A model generated the notes under the pieces. That model was given only the letters and a program-made list of their open reading frames with translations, was not told the origin of the DNA and did no database searches. DNA of 64,000 nucleotides, taken from NCBI RefSeq assembly GCF_006094435.1, contig NZ_CP034783.1:124001-188000 (forward strand), read 5' to 3'. A program made the position numbers and the translations under genes. This document shows, in pieces, positions 23,567 through 35,485 of this stretch. Position 1 is the stretch's first letter, and every line of letters begins with the position of its first letter. This stretch comes from Pseudomonas sp. MPC6 (GTDB lineage: Bacteria; Pseudomonadota; Gammaproteobacteria; Pseudomonadales; Pseudomonadaceae).

Positions 23567-23588
23567 GAGTGGTTATCCACAGAGCAAG

Positions 23589-25277
23589 TTACGCCTCGGC
23601 TTTTTTCACAGCCGCTTCGATCTTACGCGTGATGTACCACTGTTGGGCAATAGAGAGGCAGTTGTTCACAACCCAGTACAGCACCAGACCCGCCGGGAAC
23701 CACAGGAAGAAGAAGGTGAAGATGATTGGCATCAGCTTCATCACCTTGGCCTGCATCGGATCCGGAGGCGTCGGGTTCAACTGCTGCTGGATAAACATGG
23801 TGACACCCATGATGATCGGCAGAATGAAGAACGGATCCTTGATCGACAAGTCCGTAATCCACAGCATGAACGGCGCCTGGCGCATTTCAACGCTTTCCAG
23901 CAGAACCCAGTACAGCGAAAGGAATACCGGCATCTGCACGAGGATTGGCAAGCAACCACCCAGCGGATTGATCTTCTCTTTCTTGTACAGCTCCATCATG
24001 GCTTGCGACATTTTCTGCCGGTCGTCGCCATGTTGCTCTTTCAGCGCAGCCAGTTTCGGTGCCACTGCACGCATGCGCGCCATGGATTTGTAGCTGGCAG
24101 CCGACAGCGGGAAGAAAATCCCCTTGATCAGCATGGTCAGGAAGATGATCGACCAGCCCCAGTTACCGACGATCGCGTGGATGTGTCCCAGCAACCAGAA
24201 GATTGGTTGGGCGATGAACCAGAGAATGCCGTAATCCACGGTCAGTTCCAGACCTGGGGACAACTCTTTGAGCACTGCCTGGCTTTTCGGACCCGCGTAC
24301 AGAACGGCACTGGTCTCGGCTTTTGCACCTGGCGCGACGCTCATTGCCGGGCCGGTATAACCGATGATGTAGTTGCCCTTGCTGTCTTTACGGGTCTGGA
24401 CGACGTTGTTTTCGCCCTTCGCCGGAATCCAGGCGGTAACGAAGTAGTGTTGCAACCAGGCAACCCAACCACCAGTGACCGTTTCCTTCAACTGCGCCTT
24501 GTCCATGTCCTTCATGGACACTTTCTTGTACGGCTCGTTACTTGTCCACAGGGCAGCGCCCAGGTAAGTCGCGGTACCGGTAGCGGTAGTGGAGGAAGGA
24601 TCGCCGCTGGCGTCGCGCTTCAGTTGCGCGAACATCGCACCGGACCACGGCTGCGCGCTCTGGTTATCGATCAGGTAGGACACGGTGACGTCATACAGGC
24701 CACGTTTCAGGGTGAAACGCTTGATGTAATTGACGCCATCCTTGCTGAACTTCAGGTCCACGACCAATTGGTCCTGACCGTCAGCCAGTTGATAAGTCTT
24801 CTTCTCCGAGGAGTAGACCGGACGACCGGCCGGGTTTGCATCCGGGCCGTTGGTACCGATCAGACCGCTTTGCGCCAGGTAAGTCAGTTCACCGCCGTTA
24901 TCGAACAGCTGGAACGGAATTTCCGGATGGTCCTGACGGCGTGGATACAACGGCAATTTCAGCTGGGCAACATCGCCACCTTGTGGATCGACTGCCAGGT
25001 CGAGCACATCCGTTTTGATCTGGATGAGGTCTTTGCTTGCCGCTACTGGTGTTTCAGCAGGTGCAGTTGCACTGGTATCGCTTGGGGCGCGGGGGATGTC
25101 GTCACTGACGGAAGCATTTTTGCCAGTCGCCGTATCCGGTAGACCCGGTGCGGTAGTACTGGAAGCAACATTCTGAGTCGGCAGGGCAGCCTGGCCATAG
25201 TCCTGGTTCCATTTAAGAACCATAACGTAGGACACGATTGCCAGGGCGACGATCAGGATCGTGCGTTTGATATCCAT
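23589..25277 (-). CDS. yidC: Membrane protein insertase YidC
   Basis: 562 residues, normal for gammaproteobacterial YidC. It inserts and folds inner-membrane proteins, including ATP synthase a and c subunits encoded nearby. It has an N-terminal transmembrane helix (residues 5-23), a large periplasmic beta-domain (about 60-345, with a low-complexity Ser/Thr/Ala/Pro linker at its start), then five C-terminal membrane helices with the conserved PIFWLLGHIHAIVGNWGWSI and GGCLPILVQMPVFLSLYWVL. The C-terminus is basic. It is 2 bp downstream of yidD. Confidence 0.98.
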   Translation of the reverse strand: MDIKRTILIVALAIVSYVMVLKWNQDYGQAALPTQNVASSTTAPGLPDTATGKNASVSDDIPRAPSDTSATAPAETPVAASKDLIQIKTDVLDLAVDPQGGDVAQLKLPLYPRRQDHPEIPFQLFDNGGELTYLAQSGLIGTNGPDANPAGRPVYSSEKKTYQLADGQDQLVVDLKFSKDGVNYIKRFTLKRGLYDVTVSYLIDNQSAQPWSGAMFAQLKRDASGDPSSTTATGTATYLGAALWTSNEPYKKVSMKDMDKAQLKETVTGGWVAWLQHYFVTAWIPAKGENNVVQTRKDSKGNYIIGYTGPAMSVAPGAKAETSAVLYAGPKSQAVLKELSPGLELTVDYGILWFIAQPIFWLLGHIHAIVGNWGWSIIFLTMLIKGIFFPLSAASYKSMARMRAVAPKLAALKEQHGDDRQKMSQAMMELYKKEKINPLGGCLPILVQMPVFLSLYWVLLESVEMRQAPFMLWITDLSIKDPFFILPIIMGVTMFIQQQLNPTPPDPMQAKVMKLMPIIFTFFFLWFPAGLVLYWVVNNCLSIAQQWYITRKIEAAVKKAEA

Positions 25278-25279
25278 GA

Positions 25280-25525
25280 TTACTCGGCCATCGAAGAAGA
25301 ACGGGAGGTAGGGATAGATGGAACCGGGTCATAACCACCGGGATTCCACGGATGACAGCGACCTAAACGACGAAAGGCCAGCCAGCCACCGCGCAGAAGG
25401 CCATGATTTTCTATGGCTTCATACGCGTAGCAGGAACAACTGGGGTAGAAACGACAGTGACTGGCCATCAGGGGACTAATGGCATAGCGATAAAACTGGA
25501 TCGGAACGAGTGCCAGTTTACGCAT
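25280..25525 (-). CDS. yidD: Membrane protein insertion efficiency factor YidD
   Basis: 81-residue small protein with the family core [20 protein letters not shown] and [14 protein letters not shown]. An N-terminal amphipathic helix ([16 protein letters not shown]) associates with the inner membrane. It overlaps the end of rnpA by 8 bp and is followed 2 bp later by yidC, the standard rpmH-rnpA-yidD-yidC operon. Confidence 0.95.
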   Translation of the reverse strand: MRKLALVPIQFYRYAISPLMASHCRFYPSCSCYAYEAIENHGLLRGGWLAFRRLGRCHPWNPGGYDPVPSIPTSRSSSMAE

Positions 25526-25919
25526 CGGGACTGTCTACCCCTACAGTTTCGGTTTTGACTGCTGGTACCGGCGAGCTGCGTGCCAGACGCTTCCAGAGTT
25601 TGCCGAAATGCTGAATCAATTCGGGGTTTTCTACGTCACCCAAACCTTTGCGCGCGACGATTACGATGTCCCAGCCGACCAGTGAGTCCTGGTGCAGACG
25701 GAACGATTCGCGCATCAGACGTTTGAGGCGATTGCGCTCGACGGAGAGCTTTACGCTCTTTTTCCCGATAACCAACCCGAGACGGGGGTGATCAAGATCG
25801 TTGTTGCGCGCAAGGAGCAGGAGATTTTTCCCCGGAACCTTGCCGGTAGGGGAGTCAAAGACTGCCTTGAAATGCCGGGGGGTAAGCAGGCGCTTTTCCC
25901 GACTGAAGTCCTGACTCAC
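25518..25919 (-). CDS. rnpA: Ribonuclease P protein component
   Basis: 133 residues. RnpA is the basic protein cofactor of RNase P for tRNA 5' processing. The conserved RNR motif is [15 protein letters not shown], with [11 protein letters not shown] before it. I choose GTG at 25919, giving [17 protein letters not shown] as in other pseudomonads; GGAG directly abuts this GTG, which is unusually close, so coupling to rpmH (stop 16 bp upstream) probably matters. The frame stays open to a GTG at 26015 inside rpmH, so a longer form cannot be excluded. Confidence 0.92.
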   Translation of the reverse strand: MSQDFSREKRLLTPRHFKAVFDSPTGKVPGKNLLLLARNNDLDHPRLGLVIGKKSVKLSVERNRLKRLMRESFRLHQDSLVGWDIVIVARKGLGDVENPELIQHFGKLWKRLARSSPVPAVKTETVGVDSPDA

Positions 25920-25935
25920 CTCCAGTGCCGGATTA

Positions 25936-26070
25936 TCAAACTGCCAGACGCGCACGACCTTTGGCGCGACGACGCGACAGGACGGCGCGACCGTTCTTGG
26001 TAGCCATGCGAGCACGGAAACCGTGGGTACGAGCGCGTTTGATGGTGCTTGGTTGGAAAGTACGTTTCAT
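25936..26070 (-). CDS. rpmH: 50S ribosomal protein L34
   Basis: 44-residue basic protein: [18 protein letters not shown] at the N-terminus and [12 protein letters not shown] at the end, the exact L34 family pattern and length. ATG is at 26070, stop TGA at 25936-25938. AGG lies about 12 bases upstream. It is the first gene of the rpmH-rnpA-yidD-yidC operon behind a strong promoter at 26132-26160 and is divergent from dnaA across oriC. Confidence 0.97.
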   Translation of the reverse strand: MKRTFQPSTIKRARTHGFRARMATKNGRAVLSRRRAKGRARLAV

Positions 26071-26131
26071 TGTCGTGTTACCTGATTCGTCCACAACGGG
26101 CCGGAATGGCCCCCGTTTTAAGAGACCGGGG

Positions 26132-26160
26132 ATTCTAGAGAAAGCAAGCCTCTAGGTCAA
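26132..26160 (-). promoter_or_regulatory. Sigma70 promoter of rpmH
   Basis: On the minus strand TTGACC (plus-strand 26155-26160) and TAGAAT (plus-strand 26132-26137) are separated by 17 bases, close to consensus and fitting a ribosomal-protein gene. It starts a leader of about 55 bases containing a short GC-rich hairpin (GGGCC...GGCCC, near 26099-26115). Confidence 0.85.
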
Positions 26161-26229
26161 TTTCCAACCAGCGTTTCCTCATAAATAGATCTCCAGGGGT
26201 TTTGGCGGTGCCTGCCCTTCGCTAGATAT

Positions 26230-26569
26230 AGAAATAAAGAAGGAAAGTATTTAAAGCTTTTCTGTAAAGCTTATAAAAGCTAGGGTCGCGATCATCTGTG
26301 GATAACTACCTCTGGCCCTTTAATTACGAGCTGTACAGAGAATGACAACTACCGTGGTAAACAGGGGGCAGCCTGTGCTGCGCTGTCGGATAACCTGTGG
26401 GTGAAAGAGCCTCTTATCCACAGGCTGGTTATCCACCGAGTTTCGCCCCCACTTGTGCAACGACCTTAGGATGGGTTATCCACAGGGCTTATGCACAGAC
26501 CATTGGTCGACTTTTTCCCCTATAAAACCCGGATTCTTATTCGGCAGTGAATAACCTACGTGTGGATAA
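26230..26569. other. oriC: Chromosomal replication origin oriC (rpmH-dnaA intergenic)
   Basis: An AT-rich candidate unwinding element (about 26210-26282, runs of A/T with AAGCTT repeats) is followed by DnaA boxes: TGTGGATAA 26297-26305, weak CCTGTGGGTGA 26394, TTATCCACA 26414-26422, TTATCCACC 26429-26437, TTATCCACA 26476-26484, TTATGCACA 26489-26497 and TGTGGATAA 26561-26569. Genes on the two sides diverge. This is the established location of Pseudomonas oriC. Positions 26230-26498 are paralogous to 21599-21867. No gene lies in 26071-26636. Confidence 0.93.
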
Positions 26570-26591
26570 GTCGGCGTCTGGTCGCTACAAT
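26563..26591 (+). promoter_or_regulatory. Candidate dnaA promoter overlapping a DnaA box
   Basis: TGGATA (26563-26568) and TACAAT (26586-26591) are 17 bases apart, about 45 bases before the dnaA GTG. The -35 hexamer lies inside the perfect DnaA box 26561-26569, so bound DnaA would block RNA polymerase: a simple layout for autorepression. An alternative -10 (TATAAA near 26521) lacks a spaced -35. Confidence 0.5.
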
Positions 26592-26636
26592 GGCCGCTTG
26601 TTTTTGCCTCACCGGCTTTCAACTTAGGGGATATCC

Positions 26637-28157
26637 GTGTCAGTGGAACTATGGCAGCAGTGCGTGGAGCTTTTGCGCGATGAGCTGCCTGCCCAACAAT
26701 TCAACACTTGGATCCGTCCACTACAGGTCGAAGCCGAAGGCGACGAGTTGCGTGTCTACGCACCGAATCGTTTTGTTCTCGACTGGGTTAACGAAAAGTA
26801 CCTGGGCCGGGTCCTCGAACTGCTGGATGAGCATGGCAATGGCATGGCGCCTGCGCTTTCCTTATTAATAGGCAGCAAACGCAGTTCGGCGCCACGTGCC
26901 GCCCCTAATGCGCCGCTGGCTGCCGCAGCGTCCCAGGCGCAGGCGGCTCAAGCGCCTGTCAGCGCACAGCCTCCCGCACCGGCAGCCATGCCGACCAAGC
27001 GATCGACGCAGAAACTTGCCGACGTCAGTGAAGAGCCGTCCCGCGACAGTTTCGACCCGATGGCGGGTGCGAGTTCTCAACAGGCCCCGGTGCGCTCCGA
27101 ACAGCGCACGGTGCAGGTCGAAGGCGCGCTCAAGCACACCAGCTACCTGAACCGCACCTTCACCTTCGAGAACTTCGTCGAAGGCAAGTCCAACCAACTG
27201 GCCCGGGCCGCGGCCTGGCAGGTAGCGGACAACCCCAAGCACGGGTACAACCCGCTCTTCCTTTATGGTGGCGTTGGCCTGGGTAAAACCCACTTGATGC
27301 ACGCTGTGGGTAACCACCTATTAAAGAAGAACCCGAATGCCAAGGTCGTGTACCTGCATTCCGAGCGTTTCGTGGCGGACATGGTCAAGGCCTTGCAGCT
27401 GAATGCGATCAACGAATTCAAGCGCTTCTACCGTTCGGTGGACGCGCTGTTGATCGATGACATTCAGTTCTTCGCCCGCAAGGAACGCTCCCAGGAAGAA
27501 TTTTTCCACACCTTCAACGCCCTGCTTGAAGGTGGACAGCAGGTCATTCTTACCAGTGACCGCTATCCTAAAGAAATCGAAGGCCTCGAAGAGCGCCTCA
27601 AGTCTCGCTTCGGTTGGGGGCTGACGGTTGCCGTCGAGCCGCCGGAGCTGGAAACCCGGGTGGCGATCCTGATGAAAAAGGCCGACCAGGCCAAAGTCGA
27701 TCTGCCACACGACGCGGCGTTCTTCATTGCCCAGCGTATTCGCTCCAACGTTCGTGAACTGGAAGGCGCGCTTAAACGCGTGATCGCCCACTCGCACTTC
27801 ATGGGCCGCGACATCACCATCGAGCTGATTCGCGAATCCCTGAAAGACTTGTTGGCGCTGCAAGACAAACTGGTCTCTGTGGATAACATTCAGCGCACCG
27901 TCGCCGAGTACTACAAGATCAAGATTTCCGACCTGCTGTCCAAGCGTCGTTCACGCTCGGTCGCTCGTCCGCGTCAGGTTGCCATGGCGTTGTCCAAAGA
28001 GTTGACTAACCACAGCCTGCCGGAAATCGGCGATGTGTTTGGTGGCCGCGATCACACGACCGTTTTGCACGCCTGCCGCAAGATCAACGAACTCAAGGAA
28101 TCCGACGCGGACATCCGCGAGGACTACAAGAACCTGCTGCGTACACTGACCACTTGA
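26637..28157 (+). CDS. dnaA: Chromosomal replication initiator protein DnaA
   Basis: 506 residues. The start is GTG at 26637 with AGGGGAT 5 bases upstream. Domain I ([20 protein letters not shown]) is followed by a long Ala/Pro/Gln-rich linker (domain II, about residues 85-170), the AAA+ domain with Walker [16 protein letters not shown] and Walker [10 protein letters not shown], and domain IV with the DnaA-box-binding signature [15 protein letters not shown]. It opens oriC just upstream. A perfect DnaA box lies inside the gene (27878-27886). dnaN follows after 39 bp. Confidence 0.99.
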   Translation: MSVELWQQCVELLRDELPAQQFNTWIRPLQVEAEGDELRVYAPNRFVLDWVNEKYLGRVLELLDEHGNGMAPALSLLIGSKRSSAPRAAPNAPLAAAASQAQAAQAPVSAQPPAPAAMPTKRSTQKLADVSEEPSRDSFDPMAGASSQQAPVRSEQRTVQVEGALKHTSYLNRTFTFENFVEGKSNQLARAAAWQVADNPKHGYNPLFLYGGVGLGKTHLMHAVGNHLLKKNPNAKVVYLHSERFVADMVKALQLNAINEFKRFYRSVDALLIDDIQFFARKERSQEEFFHTFNALLEGGQQVILTSDRYPKEIEGLEERLKSRFGWGLTVAVEPPELETRVAILMKKADQAKVDLPHDAAFFIAQRIRSNVRELEGALKRVIAHSHFMGRDITIELIRESLKDLLALQDKLVSVDNIQRTVAEYYKIKISDLLSKRRSRSVARPRQVAMALSKELTNHSLPEIGDVFGGRDHTTVLHACRKINELKESDADIREDYKNLLRTLTT

Positions 28158-28196
28158 TGAACACCAGCGCAGCTTATTAAGGCAAGGGACTAGACC

Positions 28197-29300
28197 ATGC
28201 ATTTCACCATTCAACGCGAAGCCCTGTTGAAACCCCTGCAACTGGTCGCAGGCGTCGTCGAGCGCCGACAGACCTTGCCGGTGCTCTCCAACGTGCTGCT
28301 GGTTGTCGAAGGCCAGCAACTGTCGCTGACCGGTACCGACCTGGAAGTCGAGCTGGTCGGTCGTGTACAACTCGAAGAACCTGCAGATCCGGGTTCCATC
28401 ACGGTGCCTGCGCGCAAGCTGATGGACATCTGCAAAAGCTTGCCGAACGACGCGCTGATCGACATCAAGGTCGACGAGCAGAAGCTTGTGGTGAAGGCCG
28501 GCCGTAGCCGCTTTACCTTGTCGACGTTGCCGGCCAACGATTTCCCGACGGTGGAAGAAGGCCCTGGCTCGCTGACCTGCAGCCTGGAGCAAAGCAAATT
28601 GCGTCGTCTGATCGAGCGCACCAGCTTCGCCATGGCCCAGCAGGACGTGCGGTACTACCTGAACGGCATGCTGCTGGAAGTCTCTGCCGGCATCATCCGC
28701 GCCGTGGCAACAGACGGTCACCGTCTGGCCATGTGCTCGATGCAGGCTGATATCGGTCAGCCAGATCGCCACCAGGTCATCGTGCCGCGCAAGGGTATCC
28801 TTGAGCTGGCGCGCTTGCTGACTGAGCCGGACGGCATCGTCAGCATCGTCCTGGGTCAACACCACATCCGCGCCACCACCGGCGAGTTCACCTTCACCTC
28901 GAAACTGGTCGACGGTAAATTCCCCGATTACGAGCGAGTTCTGCCAAAAGGCGGCGACAAGCTTGTGCTGGGTGATCGTCAGGCCTTGCGTGAAGCCTTC
29001 AGCCGTACCGCAATTCTGTCCAACGAGAAATACCGTGGCATTCGCCTGCAACTGGCTAATGGCCAGCTAAAGATCCAGGCCAATAACCCGGAACAGGAAG
29101 AAGCGGAAGAAGAAGTGGGCGTTGAGTACAACGGCGGCCCCCTGGAAATCGGCTTCAACGTGAGCTATCTGCTCGACGTGCTGGGCGTGATGACCACCGA
29201 GCAAGTTCGATTGATCCTGTCCGACTCCAACAGCAGCGCGCTGGTGCAAGAGTCCGACAACGACGACTCGGCCTACGTTGTCATGCCGATGCGTCTGTAA
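28197..29300 (+). CDS. dnaN: DNA polymerase III beta sliding clamp
   Basis: 367 residues, normal length. Three repeated clamp subdomains form a dimeric ring that tethers polymerase III. The N-terminus MHFTIQREALLKPLQLVAGV and the C-terminus YVVMPMRL are family hallmarks; the C-terminal MPMRL contributes to the client-binding pocket. It lies between dnaA and recF in the conserved origin operon. Confidence 0.99.
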   Translation: MHFTIQREALLKPLQLVAGVVERRQTLPVLSNVLLVVEGQQLSLTGTDLEVELVGRVQLEEPADPGSITVPARKLMDICKSLPNDALIDIKVDEQKLVVKAGRSRFTLSTLPANDFPTVEEGPGSLTCSLEQSKLRRLIERTSFAMAQQDVRYYLNGMLLEVSAGIIRAVATDGHRLAMCSMQADIGQPDRHQVIVPRKGILELARLLTEPDGIVSIVLGQHHIRATTGEFTFTSKLVDGKFPDYERVLPKGGDKLVLGDRQALREAFSRTAILSNEKYRGIRLQLANGQLKIQANNPEQEEAEEEVGVEYNGGPLEIGFNVSYLLDVLGVMTTEQVRLILSDSNSSALVQESDNDDSAYVVMPMRL

Positions 29301-29320
29301 TCATGCTCAGCAGAAGCTAG

Positions 29321-32847
<3,527 letters not shown>

Positions 32848-32860
32848 TCCAGCGCTTGTC

Positions 32861-32898
32861 AAAAAAAGGCCACCGTTCACGCGTTGGCCTTTTTTTTT
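32861..32898. terminator. Bidirectional terminator between gyrB and the response regulator
   Basis: AAAAAAAGGCCA and TGGCCTTTTTTTT pair around CCGTTCACGCGT. A-run and T-run on opposite sides allow termination of gyrB (plus) and of the convergent response-regulator gene (minus), whose stop codon overlaps its right end. Confidence 0.92.
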
Positions 32899-33616
32899 AC
32901 TCGCTTGCCGCCCCCACACTCTCCAACCGATACCCATACCCATAAATCGTCAGCAGTTGCCAACCGCGATCAGCCGTCAGGCCAAGTTTGTTGCGCAGGC
33001 GATAAATGTGGGTATCCAGCGGTCGAGACGACACCATCTCTTCATGGGTCCAGAACCTCTCATACAGATACTCCCGGGATAGCGGCCGTCCCAGGTTGCT
33101 GAACAGGCAACGCGCCAGCCGGTATTCCCGCTCGGTCATTCCGATCGCTTTGCCGGCGCGGTTTACAGTCAACTCGGCATCATCGAACACCAGGTCATTG
33201 AAACTCAGTACTTCGGTCGCTGCCGCACGTTGCTGGCTATGCCGGCGCAACACTGCCGCCACCCTGGCTTTCAGTTCATTGGGTCGAAACGGCTTGCTGA
33301 CGTAATCGTCGGCGCCCGCATTCAACGCCTGGACGATATCGCTTTCAGCATCGCGGCTGGTCAGCATGATCGCGGCGGGCGGTGCGTCCATGTGCTCGCG
33401 GGTCCAGCGTAGCAGCGACAGGCCACTGAAGCCTGGCAACTGCCAGTCGAGGATCAGCAGGTCGAATGTTTCCCGTCGCAATTGACGTAACAGGTCCTCT
33501 CCCTGCTCGAAGCTGTGCAATGACCAGGCAGGCTCACCTGGTTCGGCCATCTGCCGCAAAGTCTGTTCCACCCTGCGCAGTTCTGCCGGTTCGTCATCCA
33601 GTATCGCGACACGCAT
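32897..33616 (-). CDS. OmpR/PhoB-type response regulator
   Basis: 239-residue two-component regulator. The receiver domain starts MRVAILDDEPAELRRVE with the acidic pair in LDDE, phosphoacceptor Asp in LLILDWQLPGFSG, and the conserved Lys in YVSKPFRPNE. The C-terminal winged helix reads LTEREYRLARCLFSN-type sequence and THIYRLRNKLG. ATG at 33616 has AAGGA 8 bases upstream; the open frame extends far upstream without support. It is divergent from the histidine kinase at 33773, its likely partner. The stimulus and target genes are unknown. Confidence 0.92.
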   Translation of the reverse strand: MRVAILDDEPAELRRVEQTLRQMAEPGEPAWSLHSFEQGEDLLRQLRRETFDLLILDWQLPGFSGLSLLRWTREHMDAPPAAIMLTSRDAESDIVQALNAGADDYVSKPFRPNELKARVAAVLRRHSQQRAAATEVLSFNDLVFDDAELTVNRAGKAIGMTEREYRLARCLFSNLGRPLSREYLYERFWTHEEMVSSRPLDTHIYRLRNKLGLTADRGWQLLTIYGYGYRLESVGAASE

Positions 33617-33732
33617 GTACGTTATTCCTTTGGCGGCCAGCATGTTATCTGACAATACACGTTCGGTTGGAGAGTGAAAGTAAGCAGGTCCGCTATGATT
33701 CTTCAAGCGCCCTCCTCCGGGAACTGTGACCC

Positions 33733-33783
33733 ATGAACGAAATTCCCTACAACTCTCACGACAGTATTGCCTATGAATCATGA
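33733..33783 (+). CDS. Possible 16-codon leader peptide overlapping the kinase start
   Basis: ATG at 33733 opens a frame reading MNEIPYNSHDSIAYES and stopping at 33783, overlapping the kinase ATG (33773) by 11 bases in another frame. The kinase ATG itself has a poor Shine-Dalgarno, so translation may be coupled through this small frame. It is short and could be chance; ribosome-profiling data would decide. Confidence 0.3.
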   Translation: MNEIPYNSHDSIAYES

Positions 33784-35305
33784 GCGACGCCGGGAAAGTC
33801 GCGAGCCGACTCAAGTCCAAAGGTTGTTTCGGCAATTGGTCCGGGAATGGCTTTGGATAAGCTTGCTTTTGTTACCCCTGACGGGCCTTCTTTCTTTCAA
33901 TGCCGAGACCAGCCAACGAGACGGCTCGGGTGTGTGGGGCGCGTTGTTGTCTGTTTGCCTGGTCGCCTGTGTCCTGGGTCTGTTATTGCTTCGGCCAAGG
34001 CTGGCGCTCTGGTTGACCTTGGTGGGTATGGGGTGTGCGCTGCTGGCGAGCGTAGGGTTGGCGAAACTGGGCTGGTGGTGGTCCCCTGCAGCGAGTCTGT
34101 TGGGCATGCTGTTCGGTTACCTGATCTGGAACTGGCGGCGCTTGAGTGTGGTACTGACCTATTTTGGCTGGGAACTGGAGCGGCTGGACAGCGAGCCGAA
34201 GGTCTTTCCTGAGCGCCGTCGTGCACAATTTCCGACTGACGACCCTTTGCAAGGTCAGATCATGGCGCTGGAGCAAGCGATGGGGCGAACCCGTGATACC
34301 CGTCGTTTTATCGCTGATGGCCTGGAGTATTTGCCTGTCGCCACCTTGATCAGTGATCCCCATGGCCGGATTTTGCTGGGTAACCGTAATGCCAGGGATC
34401 TGTTTGGCACAGATCTGGTGGGCGATGACGTGCTGGAGCAATTGGCCAGGCTGGGTTATCCGGAACTGGTGGAAGGCCCTCGGCCATTCTTATCGACTTT
34501 GCCGCTGGTGGAGTTCAGGGACGTCAAAGAACGCAGTCTGCGTCTGGAGCGCGCTGCGTTGCTGCCAGTGGACGGGGAAACGCCTATCGGCTGGTTATTG
34601 AGCCTGACCGACCTCAGCGTTGAGCGTGATGCCGAGGAGCAGCGTGGCGTACTGTTGCGCTTCTTGTCCCATGATCTGCGGGCGCCCCACTCGGCAATTC
34701 TCGCCCTGCTCGACGTCCACCGACATCAAGCTGTCGGGGACACCCAGCTGTTCGATCAGATCGAGTGCCAGGTGCGTCGAGCCCTGGAATTGACTGACGG
34801 TTTCGTCCAACTGGCCAAGGCCGAGTCAGAGGCGTATCAGTTTCAGCCGAGCCTGTTTGCGATGATGGTGCTGGATGTCTTCGATCAAACGTTGACCATT
34901 GCACAGTTGAAGCAGATCGAAATGGTCCATCACCTGGATGAGGTTGCGCAGGAAAGCTTGATCATGGCCGATCAGGCGCTGCTGACTCGAGCCTTGTTCA
35001 ATCTGCTGGAGAACGCCATCAAGTACAGCGGCCCCGGCACTCGAATCATTGTGCAAGTCAACTGCGCCGAAGGCTGGCTGACGTGCGAGATCATCGATCA
35101 AGGCAAAGGCATTGCCGCAGAGGAATTGCCCGAGCTGTTCAGCCAGTATCGGCGACTTTCCTCAGCTCACGGCATTGATGGCGTGGGGTTGGGGCTGTCG
35201 ATGGTGAAGGCAGTGATGGATCGACATGGCGCAAGGATTGAGTGCCAAAGTGTTGTGGATCAAGGCACTCGCTTCAGGCTGCATTTCCCTTTGCTCAGGG
35301 ATTGA
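33773..35305 (+). CDS. Membrane sensor histidine kinase (CHASE2-kinase-like, sensor domain absent)
   Basis: 510 residues from ATG at 33773. Hydrophobic segments lie at about residues 28-45 and then three close together at about 55-120, ending in FGYLIWNWRRLSVVL, which resembles the segment that follows the CHASE2 domain in CHASE2-PAS kinases. No large periplasmic domain is present between them. A PAS-like region (ATLISDPHGRILLGNRNARD) follows, then the H-box FLSHDLRAPHSAILAL, N-box NLLENAIKYSG, and G-boxes DQGKGIA and GVGLGLSMVKAV. It probably phosphorylates the response regulator encoded divergently. The signal is unknown. Confidence 0.88.
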   Translation: MNHERRRESREPTQVQRLFRQLVREWLWISLLLLPLTGLLSFNAETSQRDGSGVWGALLSVCLVACVLGLLLLRPRLALWLTLVGMGCALLASVGLAKLGWWWSPAASLLGMLFGYLIWNWRRLSVVLTYFGWELERLDSEPKVFPERRRAQFPTDDPLQGQIMALEQAMGRTRDTRRFIADGLEYLPVATLISDPHGRILLGNRNARDLFGTDLVGDDVLEQLARLGYPELVEGPRPFLSTLPLVEFRDVKERSLRLERAALLPVDGETPIGWLLSLTDLSVERDAEEQRGVLLRFLSHDLRAPHSAILALLDVHRHQAVGDTQLFDQIECQVRRALELTDGFVQLAKAESEAYQFQPSLFAMMVLDVFDQTLTIAQLKQIEMVHHLDEVAQESLIMADQALLTRALFNLLENAIKYSGPGTRIIVQVNCAEGWLTCEIIDQGKGIAAEELPELFSQYRRLSSAHGIDGVGLGLSMVKAVMDRHGARIECQSVVDQGTRFRLHFPLLRD

Positions 35306-35325
35306 AATACTGCTATTTCCGGCAT

Positions 35326-35356
35326 AAAAAAACCGGCTATATCAGCCGGTTTTTTT
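35326..35356 (+). terminator. Rho-independent terminator after the kinase gene
   Basis: AAAAAAACCGGCT and AGCCGGTTTTTTT form a near-perfect stem with a 5-base loop, 20 bases after the kinase stop. Runs on both sides make it usable from either strand, also for transcripts of the convergent acyltransferase gene. Confidence 0.92.
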
Positions 35357-35485
35357 GCGCCCGAAAAAAACTTATGCACCTTTTTCGGTGTTTTATGTGT
35401 TTATGAAATATGTATATAAATCATAAAGCTACAAGCCAAATACGGCACTTGTAAGCAAAACGATACACAGGTTATCCACAGAATC
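35357..35485. other. AT-rich intergenic segment with one DnaA box
   Basis: Between convergent genes. It holds the inverted repeat CCGAAAAA/TTTTTCGG (about 35361-35388) around TTATGCACC, an A/T-rich stretch (about 35390-35430) and a perfect TTATCCACA at 35472-35480. No gene is seen. Confidence 0.6.
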
